This document shows, piece after piece, positions 55,563 to 63,600 of a DNA stretch of 64,000 nucleotides. Positions within the stretch are counted from its first letter, which is position 1; every line of letters begins with the position of its first letter. The notes beneath the pieces were generated by a model. That model made no database searches and had not been told where the DNA came from. It saw nothing but the letters and a program-made list of their open reading frames with translations. The position numbers were made by a program, and so were the translations under genes. This DNA comes from Lachnospiraceae bacterium (GTDB taxonomy: Bacteria > Bacillota > Clostridia > Lachnospirales > Lachnospiraceae). Where the stretch lies: NCBI GenBank assembly GCA_017622575.1, contig JAGAQU010000078.1, forward strand, positions 1 through 64,000. The letters are read 5' to 3'.

Positions 55563-57260
55563 ATGGCGTTATTTGGAAGAAGAGTACGAATCGGTGACCT
55601 TTTGGTATCACAGGGACTGATCACGGAAAAACAGCTGGAGACAGCGCTGGAGGAACAGAAGATAAGAAAGACCAAGCTGGGTGAAACACTGATGGCACTT
55701 GGCTATATTTCCCAGCAGGATTTTGCCGATGTACTCAGCAAGCAGCTTGGAATTGAATCGGTAGATTTACATACGGTGGGATTACAGGATGCGGCAATTG
55801 CATTGGTTCCGGAAGACATTATGAAAAAATACGAGCTGGTGCCTTTTGCCATCGATGAGCACAATTCCAATATTTTGCTTGTAGCCATGGCAGATCCTAT
55901 GTACCTTCCCGCTATCGACGATGTGAGCCTGATCACTAACATGGAGGTCAGACCTTATTTTGCACCGGCTGCACAGATTGCTGTCCAGCTGGACAGAATG
56001 TTCGGTAAAAAGCAGGCGATGGAGGCGGCAGCCCAATATCAGAAGGAGCACGCCGAGGAATTCCTGACAGAGGAAGAGGAAGCAAATACAGATGTTGACA
56101 ATGCACCCATTGTTAAGATCGTGCGCACCATGCTAGAACAGGCAGTGCGTCAGGGTGCCAGTGATATTCATATAGAGCCTCTGGAGAGAGTGCTCAGAGT
56201 ACGCTATCGAATTGACGGTGCCTTAAGAGAAGTGATGGATTATAACACCACTCTTTTGCCTGCAATGGTAGCCAGAGTAAAGATCATGTCGGGACTTGAT
56301 ATCTCCGAAAAGAGAAAACCCCAGGACGGACGACTCACCTTAAACGTAGATAATAAAGAATATGATGTCCGTGTATCCATTCTGCCCACGGTATTCGGTG
56401 AAAAGACGGTTATGCGTCTCACGGCAAAGGACGGACTTTCCAAGGATAAGAAGTATTTGGGACTGACCCCGGAGGACGAAGCAAGACTTGACGGGATCTT
56501 ACAGAATCCTCACGGAATTATTCTGGTAACAGGACCTACCGGAAGTGGTAAGTCCACTACCTGTTATACCGTGTTGAGTGAGCTGAACAGAGAAGAAGTA
56601 AATATTATCACAGTAGAAGATCCTGTGGAAGCAAATGTGAACGGTGTTAACCAGGTGCAGGTTAATGTGAAGGCGGATCTTACTTTCGCCAGTGCACTCC
56701 GTTCTATTTTGCGTCAGGACCCTGATATCATTATGATCGGAGAAATCCGTGACGGTGAGACGGCAGGTATTGCGGTAAAGGCATCCATAACCGGTCACCT
56801 GGTTATTTCCACCCTGCATACCAATTCCACGGCGGCATCCATCACCCGTCTGATTGATATGGGCGTGGAGCCTTACCTGATCGGTGACTCTGTGGTTGGT
56901 ATCATCGCACAGCGTCTGGTGCGTAAGCTTTGTCCCGCATGCAAGCGTGCAAGGACGGCAAACGATAAAGAAAAGAAGCTTCTCGGCATTTCCCCTTTCA
57001 ATGAGCAGGTGATCTATGATCCGGTTGGCTGTGAAGCCTGCGGAGGTATCGGCTATAAGGGAAGAACCGCTATTTATGAGATTATGCCCATTACCAACAA
57101 GATCCGTGCCAATATCCACGACAGGGTAACGGCAGAGGAACTAAAAAATGTTGCCGTTTCGGAAGGAATGAATACACTTCGTATGGCAGCAGCACAGAAG
57201 GTAATGGAAGGTGTCACCAGTATCAGTGAAATGGTCAAGGTGGCATACGAAGCAGAGTAA
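55563..57260 (+). CDS. pilB: type IV pilus assembly ATPase PilB
   Basis: 565 aa from the ATG at 55563. An MshEN/GspE-N domain (about 5-150; IGDLLVSQGLITEKQLE) precedes the GspE ATPase. Walker A is GPTGSGKST at 324-332, Walker B IIMIGEIRD, His box STLHTNST, and the C-terminal zinc tetracysteine CPAC / CEAC. It drives pilin polymerisation at the inner membrane. It begins the pilus cluster, 37 nt before pilC. The N-terminal domain of such ATPases often binds c-di-GMP, which would link it to the EAL protein in this window (inference). Confidence 0.94.
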   Translation: MALFGRRVRIGDLLVSQGLITEKQLETALEEQKIRKTKLGETLMALGYISQQDFADVLSKQLGIESVDLHTVGLQDAAIALVPEDIMKKYELVPFAIDEHNSNILLVAMADPMYLPAIDDVSLITNMEVRPYFAPAAQIAVQLDRMFGKKQAMEAAAQYQKEHAEEFLTEEEEANTDVDNAPIVKIVRTMLEQAVRQGASDIHIEPLERVLRVRYRIDGALREVMDYNTTLLPAMVARVKIMSGLDISEKRKPQDGRLTLNVDNKEYDVRVSILPTVFGEKTVMRLTAKDGLSKDKKYLGLTPEDEARLDGILQNPHGIILVTGPTGSGKSTTCYTVLSELNREEVNIITVEDPVEANVNGVNQVQVNVKADLTFASALRSILRQDPDIIMIGEIRDGETAGIAVKASITGHLVISTLHTNSTAASITRLIDMGVEPYLIGDSVVGIIAQRLVRKLCPACKRARTANDKEKKLLGISPFNEQVIYDPVGCEACGGIGYKGRTAIYEIMPITNKIRANIHDRVTAEELKNVAVSEGMNTLRMAAAQKVMEGVTSISEMVKVAYEAE

Positions 57261-57297
57261 AATGCAAAAGCAGTAAATACAAAAAGAGGAATCAAAA

Positions 57298-58506
57298 ATG
57301 GCAGAGTTTCATTACCGGGTTATCGGACCGGACGGAAAAGAAAAGAAGGGCAGCATGGAGGCGAAAACCGCTGAGCAGGTTACCATGCAGCTCAAGGCAC
57401 AGAAAAATATCGTACTGAGTGTTGAGGAAGCAAACCTCATGAGCAGGGATATCAATCTCTCCTTCGGAAAGGCCGTGAAAGCCAGAGATTTCAGTATTTT
57501 CTGCAGGCAGTTTGTGAGTATCATAAGAGCCGGAGTCAGCGTGATCAATGCACTTGAGATGATGCGGGATCAGACGGAGAACAAAACACTGAAAAATGCC
57601 CTTAAGGGTGTCCACGAAGATGTCTCCAAGGGTGAAGCCCTTGCCATGGCAATGAAAAAGAGAGCCAAGGTATTTCCGAGTATGCTCTGTAATATGGTGG
57701 AAGCCGGTGAGGCTTCCGGAAGTCTGGATGTGGCCTTTGACCGTATGGCAGTCCAGTTTGAAAAGGAAGATAAACTGAAGCAGTCTGTGAAGAAAGCCAT
57801 GATCTATCCTGTTGTATTGGTTGTGGTTATGATCGGTGTACTGTTTCTTATGATGGTATGGGTTATCCCCAATTTTATGGGTATGTTTGCGGAGCTGGAT
57901 GCGGAGATGCCTGCAACCACACAGCTGGTCATCAATATGAGTGACTTTGTGATTGCCAAGTGGTGGCTGATTCTTTTGGTGGCGGCAGCAGTATTCGCGG
58001 CGGTCAAGCTATATGCGGGTACGCCAAACGGAAAATTTGTGCTTGGCGGTCTGAAGCTGAAAATTCCCGTACTGGGTAAACTCCAGATGAAATCGGAATG
58101 TGCGAGACTGGGAAGAACGCTGTGTACACTGCTTAGCGCTGGTGTACCTATGATCGATGCTCTTGAGATCACCAGCCGTTCCATGGAGAATGTTCATTAT
58201 AAGAAGGCACTGGCAGATGCAAAGGAGCAGGTAATGCGAGGTGTTCCTCTTTCAAGACCTTTGAAGACCTGCGGTTTGTTCCCTCCTATGGTCATTCATA
58301 TGGTGGCAATCGGTGAGGAGACGGGTAATATTGAGAGCATGCTTGAAAACGTGGCAAACTATTACGAGGATGATGTACAGGTGGCAACAGAACAGATGAT
58401 GGCACTGATGGAGCCTATGATCATCGTTGTCATGGCAGTTGTGGTTGGATTTATGATTATGGCAATCCTCCAGCCTATGTTCACTCTTTATGAATCCATC
58501 GGTTAA
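57298..58506 (+). CDS. pilC: type IV pilus inner-membrane platform protein PilC
   Basis: 402 aa, GspF family with two repeated T2SF domains (about 65-190 and 270-390; FCRQFVSIIRAGVSVINALE and LGRTLCTLLSAGVPMIDALE) and three membrane helices at about 170-190, 220-240 and 375-398. It forms the platform on which PilB acts. It is 37 nt after pilB and 48 nt before a small ORF. Confidence 0.94.
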   Translation: MAEFHYRVIGPDGKEKKGSMEAKTAEQVTMQLKAQKNIVLSVEEANLMSRDINLSFGKAVKARDFSIFCRQFVSIIRAGVSVINALEMMRDQTENKTLKNALKGVHEDVSKGEALAMAMKKRAKVFPSMLCNMVEAGEASGSLDVAFDRMAVQFEKEDKLKQSVKKAMIYPVVLVVVMIGVLFLMMVWVIPNFMGMFAELDAEMPATTQLVINMSDFVIAKWWLILLVAAAVFAAVKLYAGTPNGKFVLGGLKLKIPVLGKLQMKSECARLGRTLCTLLSAGVPMIDALEITSRSMENVHYKKALADAKEQVMRGVPLSRPLKTCGLFPPMVIHMVAIGEETGNIESMLENVANYYEDDVQVATEQMMALMEPMIIVVMAVVVGFMIMAILQPMFTLYESIG

Positions 58507-58554
58507 TCGGAATAGAAAGGAATCATAATTGAAATAGAAAGGAACCGGCAGAAT

Positions 58555-58728
58555 ATGGAAACTTTTATGTATGAAGTGGTAAGTATTGACGGAGACTATG
58601 CAAATCTGAAGAGAACGGATATTGAAAGCGATGAACTGAAGCTTGTGGCAAGAGCACTTCTTCCTCCCGAGATTTCTGAGGGGACAAGGCTCAAGTACGA
58701 GTGGCTTCAGTATGAGATTGTTCAGTAG
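58555..58728 (+). CDS. 57-aa protein, DUF3006-like
   Basis: 57 aa, starting METFMYEVVSIDGDYANLKR, with ALLPPEISEGTRLKYEW near the end. The pattern, a short beta strand with GDYA followed by LLP and EG, resembles DUF3006 proteins, which are small and of unknown function. AGAAAGGAA lies upstream of the ATG. It is the last gene of the pilB-pilC unit before a terminator. Confidence 0.65.
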   Translation: METFMYEVVSIDGDYANLKRTDIESDELKLVARALLPPEISEGTRLKYEWLQYEIVQ

Positions 58729-58763
58729 AGAATCAAAGTAAGAGAAATAAATACAAACAAAAG

Positions 58764-58784
58764 AACAGCTTCGGCTGTTTTTTT
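58764..58784 (+). terminator. terminator of the pilB-pilC unit
   Basis: AACAGC-TTCG-GCTGTT is a 6-bp stem with a UUCG tetraloop and is followed by a run of T. Confidence 0.9.
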
Positions 58785-58805
58785 GTTGCACAAATTAATC
58801 GGATA

Positions 58806-58858
58806 CTGTGGTGAGGAATGCTGTGATGGAGAATGCTGTGGTGAGGAATGCTGTGATG
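58806..58858 (+). repeat. 30-bp direct repeat pair
   Basis: A 23-bp sequence starting CTGTGGTGAGGAATG occurs at 58806-58828 and 58836-58858, a 30-bp period. The second copy runs into the 5' arm of the palindromic element. Confidence 0.8.
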
Positions 58859-59004
58859 TCTAAAATCAATTCGTGGCTCATGTGCACTGAACGCTTCCAT
58901 GAGCCTCAGAGATTAAAAACGTGTTCAGCAAAGGCTTCCACGTTTTTATGAGTCTCATTGAAGCAGTGCCCAAAATCGCCAGATATTGATTTTAGACATC
59001 ACAG
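58851..59004 (+). repeat. nested-palindrome repeat, copy A
   Basis: 154 bp. A perfect 20-bp terminal inverted repeat (58851-58870 / 58985-59004) encloses two inner hairpins: GGCTCATG/CATGAGCC (58875-58882 / 58898-58905) and AAAAACGTG/CACGTTTTT (58915-58923 / 58939-58947). The region from 59005 to 59196 is AT-rich and shows nothing else recognisable. Confidence 0.9.
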
Positions 59005-59196
59005 CATAAAGCATCTCAGTATTCAACGCTACTCATTAATTATTTATAAAGAAAATAAAAAAAATTTAAAAATCATAAATTTACTTGCGTACTGGAAACG
59101 CTTCTGTTACAGTGTGATTATTCTTTCATGAAAAGAAAATGCATTATTTATATATTCTATGGCTGTCGGTAATGCATCCTGTTCCATGTATTTGAT

Positions 59197-59995
59197 ATGG
59201 AATGTCTTATTGCAGAAATGAAAGTATTGATTTCTGCCAAAGTTACAGGCGTTTCGCCTGATGATTCACTGATCACTGTTAAAAGAAGAGTGCAGACAGG
59301 CAAAGTGATCTTTGAGGACAACAACCTTTGCTGCCAGTTTCTGAATGACTATGTGGATCTGCCGCATTTCAAGGATGTACGGCCGGAGGATATTGAGGAT
59401 GTGTCTGAGGAGTTTGTGCCGCTGTTTTCCAATGAGAGGGAAGCAGACAGAATCAAAGAGATAAAAATCCGTGGAGAAAACAACATTACATCGTTTTTTC
59501 TTATCTCACTTATTGAACATAAATCGAATGTAGAATATAATATCCATATGCAGATATTCCGCTATATGGTCTACATCTGGGAGCGGTATGAGAGACGGAT
59601 GGAACAGGAGAATCCGGGCTGTACAAGACGGAAGGATTTCGCCTACCCGCCTATCATTCCTATTGTGTATTATGAAGGAAAAGGCAGATGGACAGCACCG
59701 AAACACTGATCGATCATGGAGATGAGATTTCCCTCGTGATGCTGATCAACAAGCTTCAGAGTATAGAGGATGTGGAACAGTTCCGTGTTCTTCCTACTGA
59801 GAAAGTGGACGAGATCCTGAAGGATACCCCGGATTATCTACTTGATATCATTGCAAATGTACTCCGCGCATTCCTTCGCAAAGAAAATGTGCCGGAGGAG
59901 GAAACGGAGACTCTTGTAGGGAAGGTAAAGGAAAAGAAAAAGTGGATTTATACTGGGAGAACTAAGTGTGTAATATTAAGTATCAGATATACAAT
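59197..59995 (+). pseudogene. Rpn-family nuclease/transposase-like, frameshifted
   Basis: The first part (170 codons from 59197; VSPDDSLITVKRRV..., then YPPIIPIVYYEGKGRWTAP) and the second part (from 59688; HGDEISLVMLINKLQ, LKDTPDYLLDIIANVLRAF) are consecutive pieces of the Rpn/YhgA-like PD-(D/E)XK family, in different frames. Between them about 40-50 codons expected from relatives are missing, so a deletion caused the frameshift near 59700. The C-terminal end is cut at 59995 by repeat copy B. The catalytic N-terminal region is also short. No function is expected. Confidence 0.82.
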
Positions 59996-60135
59996 GTCTC
60001 AAATCAAATCATGGCTCATGTGCACTGAACGCTTCCATGAGCCTCAGAGACTAAAAACGTGTTCAGTAGAGGCTTCCACGTTTTTATGAGTCTCATTTCA
60101 GCAGTGCCCAAAATCGCCAAATAATGATTTGAGAC
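59996..60135 (+). repeat. nested-palindrome repeat, copy B
   Basis: 140 bp. The outer arm GTCTCAAATCA / TGATTTGAGAC (59996-60006 / 60125-60135) encloses GGCTCATG/CATGAGCC (60013-60020 / 60036-60043) and AAAAACGTG/CACGTTTTT (60053-60061 / 60077-60085). Inner parts are over 90% like copy A, while the outer arm carries paired changes. Confidence 0.9.
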
Positions 60136-60240
60136 TTTGAGAAAGCACTGAAGCTGATGCTGCTTTCCAATACTGCTCCGATTCAGGACTTGCCTGCACC
60201 TTTCTATATGTGCGCGATTTTGATGGATGACAGTATATGA
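60136..60240 (+). other. possible gene remnant
   Basis: Directly after repeat copy B the frame starting at 60136 is open for 34 codons (FEKALKLMLLSNTAPIQD...) up to TGA at 60238-60240, without a start or ribosome site. It reads like the tail of a protein cut by the repeat; no family is recognised. Confidence 0.3.
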
Positions 60241-60320
60241 CAAGATGACTGCTGATTTGCATATTGAAAAATTATTTATTGTAATTATGAAAGAATTTTG
60301 AAGAAAAATGTAAAATTTTC

Positions 60321-60349
60321 TGTACAAAATGATGATAAAGTAGTAAAAT
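60321..60349 (+). promoter_or_regulatory. prepilin gene promoter
   Basis: TGTACA (60321-60326), a 17-bp spacer and TAAAAT (60344-60349) lie about 70 bp before the prepilin ATG in an AT-rich region. Confidence 0.5.
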
Positions 60350-60418
60350 AGCACTATAAATACAGGGATGTACATTAGTAAACATTCCTGACAAAGAGGC
60401 TTAAAGGAGAGATAAGAA

Positions 60419-60922
60419 ATGAAAAAGCAAAAATCAATTGGTAACAAGGGTTTTTCCCTTGTTGAACTTATTATCGTTATTGCCATCATGGCAATTTTGA
60501 TCGGTGTTATGGCACCTCAGTTATTGAAGTATGTTGAAAGAACAAGAGTATCTTCTGATACACAGTTTGCTGATACGGTAAAAACTGCGGTTACAACAGC
60601 AATATTGGATCCTGAAGTTATGACAGATACTAACTATACAACTGATGTTGCGGCATTATCAACAGCGAAGGATTTGAGCACATTGGCTAATGGACTGGGA
60701 GATGCGGTTGCGGAAACATTAGGAGAAGAAAAAGCAGGTGATATTACAGCAGATTGGGTAAAGAGTCAATTGAAATCTGAAGGCGCAGAAAAAATTATGG
60801 TTCAGCTAGAAGGTAAAACAAAAGTAGTAGTAACTGTCACTAAAAGTGATGGATCCGTTCTTATTACGGTAGGAGATTCTGCTTCTACACCTGCTGCACC
60901 TGCTGCATCTCCTGCAGGTTGA
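60419..60922 (+). CDS. pilA: type IV prepilin
   Basis: 167 aa. A basic leader (MKKQKSIGNKG) is followed by the cleavage site G-FSLVELIIVIAIMAILIG, with Glu5 of the mature pilin; this is a class III signal cut by PilD. The rest is a short helical domain with little Cys, Ala/Pro-rich at the C-terminus (STPAAPAASPAG). It is the likely major pilin. Ribosome site AAAGGAGAG. It is transcribed separately from pilB-pilC and directly upstream of the peptidase gene. Confidence 0.92.
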   Translation: MKKQKSIGNKGFSLVELIIVIAIMAILIGVMAPQLLKYVERTRVSSDTQFADTVKTAVTTAILDPEVMTDTNYTTDVAALSTAKDLSTLANGLGDAVAETLGEEKAGDITADWVKSQLKSEGAEKIMVQLEGKTKVVVTVTKSDGSVLITVGDSASTPAAPAASPAG

Positions 60923-60965
60923 TGGTGGTGAATTATAAAGAATATAAAATCAAGAGGTTTCCCGC

Positions 60966-61721
60966 ATGGAATACATAATCCTATACATCATGATATTCCT
61001 GATCGGAATATCCATTGGAAGTTTTTTGAATGTATGTATTTACCGGATACCTAAAAAAGAAGATATAGTTTTCGAACGTTCCCACTGCATGAGCTGTGGG
61101 AACGTTTTGAAATGGTATGAACTCATTCCCCTGTTCAGCTTTCTTGTACAGGGTGGAAAGTGCAGAAACTGTAAGACAAAGCTTTCTGTGCAGTATCCGC
61201 TGATTGAACTGTTAAACGGTCTGATCTATGTGTGGATATTTATGGCGAAGGGATTTCAGCCGGAGAGCATACTGTTTTGCATATGTGCTTCTGTACTGAT
61301 CGTGATAAGTGTAATAGACTGGAGGACATATGAGATTCCCTTTGGATGTAATATCGTCATCGGAATTTTAGGTATTGTCCGGGTGATTTTAGACCTGGCA
61401 CATTGGTATAACTATGTGATAGGTTTTTTTGCTGTAAGTGGACTGTTTTTAATTATATATTGGATAACCAAAGGAAGAGGTATTGGCGGCGGAGATATCA
61501 AGCTGATGGCAGCGGCGGGGCTTCTGCTTGGATGGCAGAATATACTGCTTGCACTGATGATAGGCTCTATCGCCGGTTCTGTCATACATCTTACCTTGAT
61601 GAAGGTGCAGGGAAAGGACAGAGTTTTAGCATTCGGTCCTTATTTGGCGTTTGGTATTTTTATTTCCATGCTCTACGGAAATAATCTCATAACATGGTAT
61701 TTGAGCATGTTTAATTTATAG
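60966..61721 (+). CDS. pilD: prepilin peptidase
   Basis: 251 aa with about seven to eight hydrophobic segments. It has a Cys4 zinc motif in the first loop (CMSC, CRNC) and two catalytic aspartates in DWRTYEIP and GGGDIKLM, the A24 family signature. It cleaves the prepilin leader and N-methylates the new end. It is 43 nt after the prepilin gene. Confidence 0.93.
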   Translation: MEYIILYIMIFLIGISIGSFLNVCIYRIPKKEDIVFERSHCMSCGNVLKWYELIPLFSFLVQGGKCRNCKTKLSVQYPLIELLNGLIYVWIFMAKGFQPESILFCICASVLIVISVIDWRTYEIPFGCNIVIGILGIVRVILDLAHWYNYVIGFFAVSGLFLIIYWITKGRGIGGGDIKLMAAAGLLLGWQNILLALMIGSIAGSVIHLTLMKVQGKDRVLAFGPYLAFGIFISMLYGNNLITWYLSMFNL

Positions 61722-61727
61722 CAAGGT

Positions 61728-61952
61728 GCTGATATCAAAGAGTCTCATGATAGTTTTTCGCCATAAGGAATCAAAATGATTTATGACGATTTTGGTGCTA
61801 TGGAAATGAGACTTTATACAAACGTGGAAGCCTATGCTGAACACGTTTGTATGTTCAAAGGCTCATTGAAATGTTTAGCACACATGAGTCATAAACATTT
61901 TGATTCCTTATGACGTATAATGAATAGTCATATAGGACTTTTTGATATCAGC
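61728..61952 (-). repeat. nested-palindrome repeat, copy C (reverse orientation)
   Basis: 225 bp. The outermost arm GCTGATATCAAA with GAGTC (61728-61744) pairs with GACTT...GATATCAGC (61936-61952), 17 bp with one G-T. A second perfect arm CATAAGGAATCAAAAT (61762-61777) pairs with 61897-61912. Inside are ACAAACGTG/CACGTTTGT (61818-61826 / 61842-61850) and a third hairpin, GGCTCAT/ATGAGTC. The reverse complement aligns with copies A and B. Confidence 0.85.
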
Positions 61953-62001
61953 ATCTATCAAACAACTTAGATGCAAACAAACAAAGGAGGAAGAGTAGCC
62001 G

Positions 62002-63600
62002 ATGGGAAGAATACTCTCCGTTTACGTGGAAACCGAAGGAATGCGTGTCTGCGAATTAACTAAGAGCAGTAACGCAGTTACAGTAAAAAATGCTTTTGAA
62101 GTTCCCCTGCCTACAGGAACCGTTGAGGACGGCATGATTCAGGATGTGGAAGGAGCTGCCAAAGCGCTATACGCCGCACTGAAGAACAACAGAATTAAAA
62201 GAGGCAAGATTGCTTTTGTGATTTCTTCCAAGAGAATTGCAAATAAGGAAATCGTGCTTCCTTATATGAAGAATCAAAAGAAGATAGATGAGATCATCAA
62301 TGCCAATGTGGAAGACTATTTTCCGATGAATAATCTGGAAGATTATATTTTCAGGCATACTATTCTGGATACCTTTGAGAATGCGGAAGGAAAACATATT
62401 TCCGTTCTTGTGATGGCATTCCAGAAGCAGATGGTGGAAGGCTATTATCAGCTGGCAGATATGATGAAGATGCCGGTAATCACAGTTGATTATTACAATA
62501 ACTCTCTTTATCAGCTCTTGAAAAAGCAGTTGAATCAGGGAACCGTGCTGGCAATCCAGATGGACAGGAATGTAAGTAACATCAGTATCATGAGAGGCAA
62601 AACGCAGTTGTTCAAGCGTTCCATTCCCTATGGACGGGATACCATCATTCGTAATCTGGCAGAGTTTAAAGGACTGACAGAGGCAGAGGCAGAGGATACG
62701 TTGCTTGATCCACGTAAGGTGGATCTGGAACTGACACCGGATGAGTACAGTGAGATCATTAAAGATTTTTCCTCCTCGGTTACCAGAGTGGCAGAGTTCC
62801 ATACCAGTCGGAATCCGGGCACTACCATAGAACTGGTGAAGCTGATGGGAACAGGTATTGATCTGATCGGATTCCCTCAGGTCCTCGGAAGGGAACTTGG
62901 TATTGAAGTTATGCTGATTAAGGAACTGGCAGGGGTTAAGATCGCAAAAAATAATCCTGCAGGTCTTAATTATGAGAAGATTGTGGATTATCTTCCCTGT
63001 ATCGGCGCTTTGATTCAGCCGCTGGATCTTAAAGTGGAGGAAGAAAAGAAAGGAACGGGAAGCTATACCATCTTTATTATTCTTATTGTTCTTGCAACTC
63101 TCTCAGTGGGAGGAACCATTGGATTTTTGATCTGGTCCGCAAGTACTCTTGAGAATGAAAAAAAGAATCTGCAGGCCAGACTTAACAACTTTGGAACTGC
63201 GGAAGCAACTTACAATGAATATCTTACGGCCAAGCAGAATTATGATGTGATCAATAATTACTATAACAGCACAAAGAATCCTTCCGAAATGACCTATCAG
63301 ATGATTCTTGATCTGGAACAGGTAATGCCAGAGAGTGTCGGAATCATAGATATTTCCATCAAAAACGGCAGCGTGGAGATGACGGGTATTTCTGACGGAA
63401 AGGATGCTTTGGCAAAATTTGTGATCGAACTGAAAAAACTTCCTTATGTTACCGATGTGAGAGTGGAGGATATTCTGGATACGAATGCAGAGCTCGGAGG
63501 CAAAACATCAAACTTCAATATGAAGTGGCAGCTGATCTTCCCGGCGGAGGAGACAGAAGGCGAAACACAGACTACCGGTGAGGAAGGAGGGGCACAGTAA
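62002..63600 (+). CDS. PilM-PilN fusion protein
   Basis: 532 aa. Residues 1-345 form an actin-like PilM ATPase fold (MGRILSVYVETEGMRVCELT, FKRSIPYGRDTI, MGTGIDLIGFPQVL). A membrane helix follows at about 350-378, then a coiled coil and a PilN-like domain (about 400-520; QVMPESVGIIDISI, ELKKLPYVTDVRVEDI). In most type IV pilus systems PilM and PilN are separate, so this is a natural fusion that fixes the cytoplasmic ring to the inner-membrane alignment complex. GGAGGAAG precedes the ATG. The pilO-like gene starts at its last base. Confidence 0.88.
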   Translation: MGRILSVYVETEGMRVCELTKSSNAVTVKNAFEVPLPTGTVEDGMIQDVEGAAKALYAALKNNRIKRGKIAFVISSKRIANKEIVLPYMKNQKKIDEIINANVEDYFPMNNLEDYIFRHTILDTFENAEGKHISVLVMAFQKQMVEGYYQLADMMKMPVITVDYYNNSLYQLLKKQLNQGTVLAIQMDRNVSNISIMRGKTQLFKRSIPYGRDTIIRNLAEFKGLTEAEAEDTLLDPRKVDLELTPDEYSEIIKDFSSSVTRVAEFHTSRNPGTTIELVKLMGTGIDLIGFPQVLGRELGIEVMLIKELAGVKIAKNNPAGLNYEKIVDYLPCIGALIQPLDLKVEEEKKGTGSYTIFIILIVLATLSVGGTIGFLIWSASTLENEKKNLQARLNNFGTAEATYNEYLTAKQNYDVINNYYNSTKNPSEMTYQMILDLEQVMPESVGIIDISIKNGSVEMTGISDGKDALAKFVIELKKLPYVTDVRVEDILDTNAELGGKTSNFNMKWQLIFPAEETEGETQTTGEEGGAQ

